8,626 nucleotides of DNA from Bacteroidales bacterium. GTDB lineage: Bacteria > Bacteroidota > Bacteroidia > Bacteroidales > VadinHA17. The DNA lies in assembly GCA_020353115.1 (NCBI GenBank), contig CP070687.1, positions 197,299-205,924 on the forward strand, read 5' to 3'. Under the pieces are notes generated by a model. It was not told where the DNA came from. It did not search any database and saw nothing but the letters and a program-made list of their open reading frames with translations. Positions 1-6,296 of the stretch are shown here, in pieces; position 1 is the stretch's first letter, and every line of letters starts with the position of its first letter. Made by a program: the position numbers and the translations under genes.

Positions 1-809
1 ATACCGTTTCCACCCATTGGCTTCAAGTGTACCTGAGAAAAAGGTTGTAAATGAATAGTCCTGTTCACCCCATCGTGATGTTCCATTATTATGTTTCGGA
101 CTTTTTCATTCACGAAATCGGATGAAGCATTTTCCCCTAGAAGAACATAACTTTGCATTGCGAAAATATCCCAGGCTTGCATATCCCAGCCAATCTCCTC
201 CATATAATTGAAGGGCAGCAGGAAATCGAATTCCAGGGTTGAATTGGAAGGTATATCTTCAATAACTCCTGTAACGGTAAATTCCGTCCAGCGTCCCCAT
301 ATTTCAAATTCCACTGTCCTGCCAATCGGATTTTCCTCATTGAGTAGCATTGAAGCAAATTTTTCCGTCAGAATTATAAAATAGGGATCACTGGTGGAGA
401 TTTCGGCATCCCCTCTTTTAAAATGGAAAGTGAAGATTTCGAAAAATTCCGGTTCAATACCGCAGCCCCTTCCAAAGTAGGTATCTTCTTTATAGCGTAC
501 AGGACTTTCTCTCCAGGTGAACCAGAGTCTTGCCGAGTTTTCAATTTCGGGATAATTGGATTTTAGAGTGGGTGCCAATGGTCCAGGACCATAGGATGAG
601 AGAGAAGTCTCATTAATTGCTCCCAGCCAGACAAGATGTATCCGGTCAATTTTGTCATGAAAACGATCGTAAGACCATTCGTGCTTTGTCCAGGTAAGAA
701 TAAGCAATGAAGCGGCTATACCGACGGATAATCCCAGAATATTAAGAAAGGAAAAAGCTTTGAACCGTATAAAATTCCTGAAAACAGTGTTTATGAAATT
801 GCGGATCAT
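1..809 (-). CDS. MacB/FtsX-like ABC transporter permease, N-terminal part (runs off left edge)
   Basis: Leftward open frame with no stop from the ATG at 807-809 to base 1, giving 269 visible residues; an in-frame TGA lies upstream at 837-839, so this ATG is the only good start. The protein opens with MIRNFINTVFRNF, a short amphipathic stretch, then a hydrophobic helix at about residues 19-40 (NILGLSVGIAASLLILTW). A soluble MacB-like periplasmic core follows, with NPIGRTVEF and the VTGVIEDIPSNSTLEFDFLLP signature near residues 155-200. This order is typical of the roughly 800-residue Bacteroidota permeases with eight membrane helices; the missing part should hold the FtsX domains. Such permeases work with a separate ATPase in mechanotransmission or efflux at the inner membrane. 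No ATPase gene is visible here, and the substrate cannot be inferred. The short AGAAGA before the ATG may be a weak ribosome site. It diverges from the M24 peptidase gene. Confidence 0.92.
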   Translation of the reverse strand, partial: MIRNFINTVFRNFIRFKAFSFLNILGLSVGIAASLLILTWTKHEWSYDRFHDKIDRIHLVWLGAINETSLSSYGPGPLAPTLKSNYPEIENSARLWFTWRESPVRYKEDTYFGRGCGIEPEFFEIFTFHFKRGDAEISTSDPYFIILTEKFASMLLNEENPIGRTVEFEIWGRWTEFTVTGVIEDIPSNSTLEFDFLLPFNYMEEIGWDMQAWDIFAMQSYVLLGENASSDFVNEKVRNIIMEHHDGVNRTIHLQPFSQVHLKPMGGNG

Positions 810-1042
810 TCTTCTAAGGGGTTTTCTGTACGCCGGTCAAATTACATGCCATGATATTAATGAGCTGATAACCAGCATAATGAAAAATTATTATTTCACA
901 GTATTGTCTGTTTTTCCAACATTATGTGTCATTGTACGTAACATTCCGGTTTCAGTGCATACAACTTCACATTTTAATACTTCATCGTCGTTTCAGAAAA
1001 TAAGACTAAATTTATAAGGTCACCCATTAAATCGGTTAAACT

Positions 1043-2374
1043 ATGAAAACCCTACTCGCATTATCGCTCCTGTTTTTTCTTATTCTCCCGGTACGTTCTC
1101 AGGGATATCCACCAATATTCAGCCTTGAAAAACAAACGGAACTTTATAATAAAAACCTGGAGTGGAAACTGGATAATATTCTGCCTGCAATCATGCAACG
1201 CGAAGGGATTGATATGTGGGTCGTAATATGTTTTGAATACAGTGAAGATCCGGTCTACCGGACGTTAACTACCTGGCCGGGTGACGGTGCACGAAGATTG
1301 TCCATCCTGATTTTTCATGACGATAAGGATGAATTTAAGAAGTTATCGGCCACATGGCATGGGCCGTATGCATCGGGACATATGTATGAAGGGATTTTTA
1401 ATGACCGATCCGGAGGTGCAGAAGGACAGTTTAAGGCTGTAGCGGATTATATAAGAAAGGCCGATCCGCAGAAAATAGGGATCAATTACGATAACAGCGT
1501 TATCGATGATTTTTCACATGCTAATGGACTATCCCATTTTCACTATGAAAAATTATATAATGCACTCGATGAAAAATACCGTAACAGGTTGGTTTCAGCA
1601 AAGGAAATCGTTATCGGTTGGTTTGAAACACGAACACCATGGGAGGTGAGTTTATACAGGACATTATGCAGGATTTCACATGAACTGATAAGGGAATTCT
1701 TTTCCACGAAAGTGATCGTACCGGATGTAACGACTGCCGCTGAGGTTCGGTGGTGGATATGTGAACGAATAAGGGGAATGAACCTCGATTACTGGTTTTT
1801 CCCGTCACTTGATATCATACGGTCACCTGAAAACCGGGACAAATATGGAAGGGATAGCGTGATCAGGCGCGGAGACATTCTTCATTGCGATGTGGGAATA
1901 CGCTATATGGGTCTGACAACCGACATGCAGCATATTGCATATGTTTGCCGTCTTGATGAGGATGATGCACCGCAGGGACTGAAAGCCCTTTATGCCGAAG
2001 GGCTTAGGTTCCAGGAGATTATTCTGGAAGAAATGGTTGCGGGGCGCACGGGCAATGATATTCTTAGGAACGTATTGGAAAGGGGGAGAGCAGAGAATAT
2101 TATGCCACGAATGTATAGTCACCCGGTAAACTATTTCGGCCATGGTTCGGGCGTAACCATCGGGAGAACCGATAACCAGGAATTCCTTCCCGGTACGGGT
2201 GACCGTCCGCTCCATGCAAACACAACATATGCAATTGAGTTTAACGTATCAGACGAAATTCCGGAATGGGATAATCAACGTATAAGAATGGGATTGGAGG
2301 ATAATATGATCTTTAACGGAGATAAAGCCGAGCTGATTGATGGGTATCCCGGTGACATATACTTGATAAAATAA
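1043..2374 (+). CDS. Secreted M24-family metallopeptidase (Xaa-Pro aminopeptidase-like)
   Basis: This 443-residue protein starts with a signal peptide (MKTLLALSLLFFLILPVRSQ, likely cut before Q20), so it probably acts in the periplasm or is anchored outside the cytoplasm. Residues about 30-190 form the creatinase-like N-terminal domain. Residues about 200-430 form the pita-bread catalytic domain. All five dimetal ligands expected for M24 are present: D283 (CDVGI), D294 (TTDMQH), H367 (GHGSG), E399 (AIEF) and E419 (GLED). The enzyme should therefore be active as a metal-dependent peptidase, probably on Xaa-Pro or related bonds; substrate choice is inferred from the family only. The C terminus ELIDGYPGDIYLIK is typical of the secreted Bacteroidota branch. 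No strong Shine-Dalgarno site precedes the ATG. The thioesterase gene starts 60 bases downstream, so the two may be co-transcribed. A damaged copy of this gene's 3' end lies at 2973-3029. Confidence 0.93.
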   Translation: MKTLLALSLLFFLILPVRSQGYPPIFSLEKQTELYNKNLEWKLDNILPAIMQREGIDMWVVICFEYSEDPVYRTLTTWPGDGARRLSILIFHDDKDEFKKLSATWHGPYASGHMYEGIFNDRSGGAEGQFKAVADYIRKADPQKIGINYDNSVIDDFSHANGLSHFHYEKLYNALDEKYRNRLVSAKEIVIGWFETRTPWEVSLYRTLCRISHELIREFFSTKVIVPDVTTAAEVRWWICERIRGMNLDYWFFPSLDIIRSPENRDKYGRDSVIRRGDILHCDVGIRYMGLTTDMQHIAYVCRLDEDDAPQGLKALYAEGLRFQEIILEEMVAGRTGNDILRNVLERGRAENIMPRMYSHPVNYFGHGSGVTIGRTDNQEFLPGTGDRPLHANTTYAIEFNVSDEIPEWDNQRIRMGLEDNMIFNGDKAELIDGYPGDIYLIK

Positions 2375-2434
2375 TCCGATGCGGAATATCCCGTTTTATT
2401 CAACCATTATGATGTAATTCTAAATCAGGGATCA

Positions 2435-2809
2435 ATGAAAGACGAGCCAAAAGGAGAATTGACCATACAGGTTCTGGCTATGCCGAAAGATACAAATCCG
2501 GCAGGTGATATTTTTGGCGGATGGCTGATATCACAGATGGACATTGCCGGCGGTATTTACGCACAGAAAATAGCAAAAGGAAGAATCGTTACCGTTGCCA
2601 TAAATTCAATAACATTCAAACTGCCGGTATTCAACGGGGATATTTTATCCTGTTATGTGGATCTGGTAAAACGGGGACGAACATCCCTGACGGTTCATAT
2701 CGAAGCCTACGTGAACAAGCGGTTTGAACTCGAAAAACGAATCAAGGTTACCGAAGGAGATTTTACCTATGTCAAGGTAAATGATGAGAGAGTTCCGGTT
2801 CCTTTATAA
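2435..2809 (+). CDS. yciA: YciA-type acyl-CoA thioesterase (hotdog fold)
   Basis: This 124-residue cytoplasmic protein has the full hotdog signature of YciA-type enzymes: LAMPKDTNPAGDIFGGWLISQMDIAGG at residues 14-40, VTVAINSITFKLPVFNGDI at 52-70, and a C-terminal strand with KVTEGDFTYVKV. D36 in SQMD matches the catalytic aspartate known in this family (D44 in the Haemophilus influenzae protein). YciA enzymes hydrolyse a broad range of acyl-CoA thioesters to free acid and CoA and usually assemble as hexamers. The protein is a little shorter than the 130-155 residues of proteobacterial YciA, mainly lacking a C-terminal tail. CAGGGATCA before the ATG gives a plausible ribosome site. It lies 60 bases after the M24 gene on the same strand with no obvious promoter between them, so read-through is likely, though no shared pathway is evident. 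The stop codon sits inside a small hairpin (2796-2818). Confidence 0.93.
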   Translation: MKDEPKGELTIQVLAMPKDTNPAGDIFGGWLISQMDIAGGIYAQKIAKGRIVTVAINSITFKLPVFNGDILSCYVDLVKRGRTSLTVHIEAYVNKRFELEKRIKVTEGDFTYVKVNDERVPVPL

Positions 2810-2818
2810 AGGAGACCG
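2796..2818 (+). other. Hairpin over the yciA stop codon
   Basis: Bases 2796-2818 fold into a 9-bp stem with one bulged G (2814) and a TATA loop: CGGT/TCCTT pairs with AAGGA/ACCG. The TAA stop at 2807-2809 lies in the loop and 3' arm. No T-run follows on the plus strand (the next bases are A-rich), so it is not a classic intrinsic terminator. It could stall ribosomes, protect the mRNA end, or be chance. Confidence 0.3.
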
Positions 2819-2830
2819 AAATAAAAAAAT

Positions 2831-2967
2831 GGTGACAGCTACCTATTTATTAAATATTATTAGTCTGAAGATCAGCATATTAAAATATTAATCGGTGTTA
2901 TCTAAAATGGTAATAATAGCTCTATTTGAGACATTTAATGTACAATTTATAAAAAGAAGCTGTCACT
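2831..2967. repeat. Repeat copy 1 with inverted ends (GGTGACAGCTACC family)
   Basis: A 137-bp AT-rich element with inverted terminal arms: GGTGACAGCTACC at 2831-2843 against GAAGCTGTCACTA at 2956-2968, where 11 of 13 positions pair when read from 2830. Its first 18 bases are identical to those of the copy at 4425, and the interior shows weaker but recognisable similarity (…CATATTAAAATATTA… and …AATAGCTCT…). It contains no gene of its own. It is flanked by an A-run on the left and TTTT on the right, and abuts the M24 gene remnant. It may be a MITE-like or REP-like mobile repeat; no transposase is present in the window. Confidence 0.7.
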
Positions 2968-2972
2968 ATTTT

Positions 2973-3029
2973 CCAGAAGAAACCGGCCTGATTGAAGAGT
3001 ATCCCGGTGAACTATTCCTGGTAAAGTAA
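2973..3029 (+). pseudogene. 3'-end remnant of a second M24 peptidase gene
   Basis: The frame reads PEETGLIEEYPGELFLVK followed by TAA, and aligns with the last residues of the intact M24 protein (GDKAELIDGYPGDIYLIK). At DNA level 2976-3037 matches 2321-2382 at 48 of 62 positions without gaps, including the stop codon and about eight bases beyond it. The rest of the gene is missing: upstream the frame runs straight into the repeat at 2831-2967. This looks like what remains of a tandem paralogue after deletion or rearrangement. The frame can be extended back to an ATG at 2907 (40 codons), but those codons lie in the repeat and I do not regard it as a gene. Confidence 0.75.
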
Positions 3030-3185
3030 TCCGAAGCTGGGTTTCCTTCTGTTTGTATAGCCATCTTGATCGAAATATTACTACGATCCTCATTTTTTCT
3101 CCAATGGTTCTCCCTCAGGCAGTTTTTTAAGATTCGGTTATATTGAATATCGATTTTTTAGTGGCCAGACAAAAACTTTTTTTCT

Positions 3186-3217
3186 TTTGTTCTGATCATG
3201 TATTTTTTGTACTTTTT
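3186..3217 (+). promoter_or_regulatory. Candidate Bacteroidota-type promoter for the sulfotransferase gene
   Basis: TTTG at 3186-3189, a 20-base spacer, then TACTTTTT at 3210-3217 fits the phylum pattern TTTG / TAnnTTTG in 11 of 12 bases counted (the last G is T). It would place transcription start near 3224, about 65 bases before the ATG at 3291. The tract is T-rich, so a chance match is possible. Confidence 0.4.
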
Positions 3218-3290
3218 TTGGAACTAAGGACCTGTAGGAATTGACTGGTCTGATTATCAAAGAGATAGGCGATAAAAGTGACAGGCGGCT

Positions 3291-4400
3291 ATGGCTGGAT
3301 CGGATTTCATATTTCCGGTGAATTCATTATTGGGTTGCAAATACTCTGTTTTGCGAAAGATTGAGCGTTGTTTCACTATTGAACGGCAATTCAAAGATAT
3401 TTTCATCCGATCAAAGGCAATAAGCGGAATCATGACATGCATATCCGCGTTTGACAAGCTGCGCTCAAAACAACTGGAAGAGAGGGTAATCATAGAAAAA
3501 CCCCCGGTATTCATCATTGGACACTGGCGCAGTGGTACCACATTTCTGCATAATCTTTTATCCTGCATGAGCGATGCTGCATACCCGACTACTTTCCACA
3601 CGGTATTTCCAAATAACCTGTTTGCGTTCAAAGGGATTATCAAATGGCTTATGCAATATTTTTTACCGAAGAGAAGACCGGTTGATGAGGTGAAAATGGA
3701 TAGTAATAATCCGCAAGAAGAAGAAATGGCTTTCGGAAATGCATTCTTTTTCAGCTATTATTACTGGTTTTACTTTCCGAAAGAATACGATGAAATAGCA
3801 GAACGGTTTTTATTCGTTGAGCACATCACAGACGAAGAGCAAGAAAAATTCAAAAAAAATTATGTTCGGTTTATTAAACGTACTATGATTAACACCGGAG
3901 GATCCCGTTACATTTCAAAAAATCCACCCAATACCGCCAGAATCCCAATTTTGCTGGACATGTTTCCTGAAGCAAAATTTATCTATTTATCCAGGGATCC
4001 GTATGAAACACTGGTTTCTACATACCGTTTCTGTAACGCATTTTTAAAAACCCTTCAATTGCAGGAATTTAACGATACGGATTTGTGGAAAATCGTGATT
4101 GATACCTATCGTTCCTTAATAGAGAGGTACAGAAGATATAAGTCTTTGATCCCTGAAGATCAACTAATTGAAATTCAATATAAAGATTTAGTTAATCAAC
4201 CGGAACATGTATTGGACACCATTTTCGATCGGTTTTTTCCGGGGCTACCTGAAGAAAAGGAACGGATCATTCAACACATTCCTTCGTTATCCGAACATAA
4301 AGCTAATACCTATCGTTTTGAAAAAGACTTTATCCGTTGGGTGAATAGGGAAATTGGTCCGCTTATCGTGGAACAGGGTTATTCCCTAAGAAAATATTAA
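3291..4400 (+). CDS. PAPS-dependent sulfotransferase family protein
   Basis: A 369-residue protein of the bacterial sulfotransferase family that transfers sulfuryl groups from PAPS. The 5'-phosphosulfate-binding loop is IIGHWRSGTTFLHNLL at residues 75-90. The conserved SKNPPNTARIPILL is at 209-222, and the 3'-phosphate-binding motif FIYLSRDPYETLVSTYRF is at 230-247. These three blocks and the length match a Bacteroidota branch of this family whose acceptors are mostly unknown; small molecules, lipids or glycans are all possible. There is no signal peptide, so it should act in the cytoplasm or at the inner face of the membrane. An in-frame TGA at 3279-3281 rules out a longer form, and AGGCGG just before the ATG may serve as ribosome site. 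No genes for PAPS synthesis or an obvious acceptor pathway are nearby. It stands alone between repeat copies 1 and 2 and converges with the M1 peptidase gene. Confidence 0.9.
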   Translation: MAGSDFIFPVNSLLGCKYSVLRKIERCFTIERQFKDIFIRSKAISGIMTCISAFDKLRSKQLEERVIIEKPPVFIIGHWRSGTTFLHNLLSCMSDAAYPTTFHTVFPNNLFAFKGIIKWLMQYFLPKRRPVDEVKMDSNNPQEEEMAFGNAFFFSYYYWFYFPKEYDEIAERFLFVEHITDEEQEKFKKNYVRFIKRTMINTGGSRYISKNPPNTARIPILLDMFPEAKFIYLSRDPYETLVSTYRFCNAFLKTLQLQEFNDTDLWKIVIDTYRSLIERYRRYKSLIPEDQLIEIQYKDLVNQPEHVLDTIFDRFFPGLPEEKERIIQHIPSLSEHKANTYRFEKDFIRWVNREIGPLIVEQGYSLRKY

Positions 4401-4424
4401 CCAGGCGTTAAACAAGTAAAAAAG

Positions 4425-4568
4425 GGTGACAGCTACCTATTTTACATATTTTAATAGACAACATATCAAAATATTATTATTGCTGTAGCTATTAATATTT
4501 TCTACTATTTGTAGTAGTAGCTCTTCTCAAGAAATTAATAGAAAATAATTTACCAGGTAGCAGTCACC
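4425..4568. repeat. Repeat copy 2 with inverted ends (GGTGACAGCTACC family)
   Basis: A 144-bp AT-rich element. Its left arm GGTGACAGCTACC (4425-4437) and right arm GGTAGCAGTCACC (4556-4568) pair at 12 of 13 positions. It begins with the same 18 bases as the copy at 2831 and shares interior blocks (CATAT-AAAATATTA; GTAGTAGCTCT-like). An internal CTAC-TATTT-GTAG hairpin is visible near 4503-4515. The left arm is preceded by an A-run and the right arm is followed by ATTTTTTT, so on either strand an arm is followed by a T-run. It fills the gap between two convergent genes and could act as a two-way terminator as well as being a mobile repeat. Confidence 0.72.
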
Positions 4569-4594
4569 ATTTTTTTCTCAACTCTGGGATATTA

Positions 4595-6238
4595 TTACTG
4601 ACCGGTGATATTAAAGCCTGCCACATAAAAATCCTTGTCAATCACCAGAGTGACCGGGTTGATATCATTCAGAGTCGACCATCTTGTTTTGGGATTGAGC
4701 CAGGTTGAATTCCTGTTTATCCATACCTTTACAGGCATATCGAATCCCCTGATGCAGTTTCCCCACCTGTAGGCAAGCTGATCGTCAAAAAACCTGTATT
4801 CGAGGGTTGGGATTCGTGTATCACGTAAATACTGATCAAAGAAAAGGGTAAGATCATACCTGGTATGGTCGTTCATATACCCTTCAATTTGTTCTGTAGT
4901 CACTGTTTGGTGCCAGAATGTTTCATTAAGTCCTCTAAGGATATTCCTCCATTGTTGATCATTATCAATTATCTGGCGGAGTGTATGAAGCATATTGGCT
5001 CCCTTTGGATACATATCTCCTGATCCAGCGGAATTCACATTGTATATACCGATTATTGGCCGGTCATTCCGGATATTCGAACGTACACCACGTAGGTATT
5101 CGTTACCTGCTTCCTTGCCGTAGAAATAGTCTACAAAGAGGCCTTCCGAATAGGCGATAAAACTCTCATGTATCCACATATCCGCAATGTCTTTATAGGT
5201 GATGTTATTAGCGAACCATTCATGCCCCGATTCATGGACGATAATGAAATCGAATTTGTCACCCCAGCCAGTGCGGCTTACATCCCTGCCCCCGTAACCA
5301 TTTTCATAGCCGTTTCCGTAGGTTACCGAACTCTGGTGCTCCATCCCTGGATATAGTACCTCCACCAGCTTGTAGCCATCTTCGTAGAAGGGATAAGGAC
5401 CGAACCAGTATTCAAAAGCTTTGAGCATCATAGGAACCTGCTTAAAATGTTCTTTTGCCTTTTCAAGATTATCCCTGAGAACATAATAATCGCAGTCAAG
5501 TATTCCAAGTTCTCCCTGGTAGCTCTCTCCAAAATGAACATAATCGCCAATGTTAATATTTACCCCGTAATTGTTGATGGGATTTGAGACAAACCATGTC
5601 CAGGTTTTCGTTCCGTCGGGATTTTCTTTCATTCCCCGGAATCGTCCGTTTGATACATCCATGAGGTTTCCTGGTGTTGTAACACTAATTAGCATACTAT
5701 CCGGTTCGTCGTACATATGGTCCTTGCAGGGCCACCACAGGCTTGCTCCGTCTCCCTGGCAGGTAGATGCAACGAACGGATTTCCCCTGTTGTCCTTATT
5801 CCAGGTAATTCCCCCATCCCATGGTGGATTTTGACTCTCCTTTGGATTTCCCCTGTAAAATATTGTGATATTCTGAATGCTACCTACTGTTTGTTTAGCT
5901 GTCAAATCGACATACCAGACGTTTCCATCCTTTGCAAACTTCAGTTCTTTGTCATTCTGGGCAATACTGGTTATGGACATTGGTGGTTGCAGGTCTATTT
6001 GCATCCGGTTGTTCCAATCAAGTACCTTGTATTGTATCTTGACGCTACCGGCCAGACTTTTGTCGGCAGGGTTAACCTTTACATCCAGTTGATAATAGGT
6101 CAGGTCCCACCATGCTCTTTCGGGTGTAATAGAACCTCGGAGCGTATCCTGACGGGTGAGTTCCCGGTACTGAGCGGAAAGGAATCCGCTGGTTAGAATA
6201 AAAAACAAAATTGAAAATAAAATCCCTCGTTTATTCAT
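4595..6238 (-). CDS. Secreted M1-family zinc metallopeptidase (aminopeptidase N-like)
   Basis: This 547-residue protein has a clear signal peptide (MNKRGILFSILFFILTSGFLSAQ, cut near residues 22-23), so it is exported. Residues about 40-240 form the N-terminal beta-sheet domain of M1 peptidases. The catalytic domain carries the zinc site HESGH (335-339) with the third ligand E358 in WIHESF, 18 residues after the second His. The substrate-binding GxMEN motif appears as GMEHQ (298-302). The catalytic Tyr is expected at Y410 in YPKGANMLHTLR. All zinc and acid-base residues are thus present and the enzyme should remove N-terminal residues from peptides. It stops soon after the helical domain begins, and lacks the large C-terminal domain of PepN; this short form is usual in Bacteroidota. 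It lies 58 bases downstream of the Tat-exported AKR-like gene on the same strand and is likely co-transcribed. Repeat copy 2 follows its stop codon. Confidence 0.94.
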   Translation of the reverse strand: MNKRGILFSILFFILTSGFLSAQYRELTRQDTLRGSITPERAWWDLTYYQLDVKVNPADKSLAGSVKIQYKVLDWNNRMQIDLQPPMSITSIAQNDKELKFAKDGNVWYVDLTAKQTVGSIQNITIFYRGNPKESQNPPWDGGITWNKDNRGNPFVASTCQGDGASLWWPCKDHMYDEPDSMLISVTTPGNLMDVSNGRFRGMKENPDGTKTWTWFVSNPINNYGVNINIGDYVHFGESYQGELGILDCDYYVLRDNLEKAKEHFKQVPMMLKAFEYWFGPYPFYEDGYKLVEVLYPGMEHQSSVTYGNGYENGYGGRDVSRTGWGDKFDFIIVHESGHEWFANNITYKDIADMWIHESFIAYSEGLFVDYFYGKEAGNEYLRGVRSNIRNDRPIIGIYNVNSAGSGDMYPKGANMLHTLRQIIDNDQQWRNILRGLNETFWHQTVTTEQIEGYMNDHTRYDLTLFFDQYLRDTRIPTLEYRFFDDQLAYRWGNCIRGFDMPVKVWINRNSTWLNPKTRWSTLNDINPVTLVIDKDFYVAGFNITGQ

Positions 6239-6296
6239 GTTTTAAATCTCTTGCGGAATTGATAAATAACGATATGGAAACATTACGGTGTCTTTA

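Noticed and set aside
137..358. 73-codon minus-strand open frame
   Set aside because: It sits inside the MacB-like permease in another frame; the permease frame has continuous family similarity.
760..1017. 85-codon plus-strand open frame
   Set aside because: Its first third lies antisense to the start of the permease gene and the rest is AT-rich intergenic sequence without motifs.
1823..2215. 130-codon minus-strand open frame
   Set aside because: Antisense to the catalytic half of the M24 gene, with no recognisable motif; a shadow frame.
2796..2818. Intrinsic terminator after the thioesterase gene
   Set aside because: The stem is good but the plus strand continues with A's, not T's.
2907..3029. 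Small gene from ATG 2907 to the stop at 3027-3029
   Set aside because: The first half is the repeat's AT-rich interior and right arm, the second half is the M24 remnant; the frame is a chance fusion.
3257..3643. 128-codon minus-strand open frame
   Set aside because: Antisense to the sulfotransferase P-loop region, which is clearly coding on the plus strand.
2831..4568. CRISPR array or composite transposon
   Set aside because: Only two diverged, 137-144 bp copies about 1.6 kb apart with no spacers, cas genes or transposase gene; no target-site duplication could be recognised.
5717..6196. 159-codon plus-strand open frame
   Set aside because: Antisense to the M1 peptidase N-terminal domain; cysteine- and valine-rich shadow without motif.
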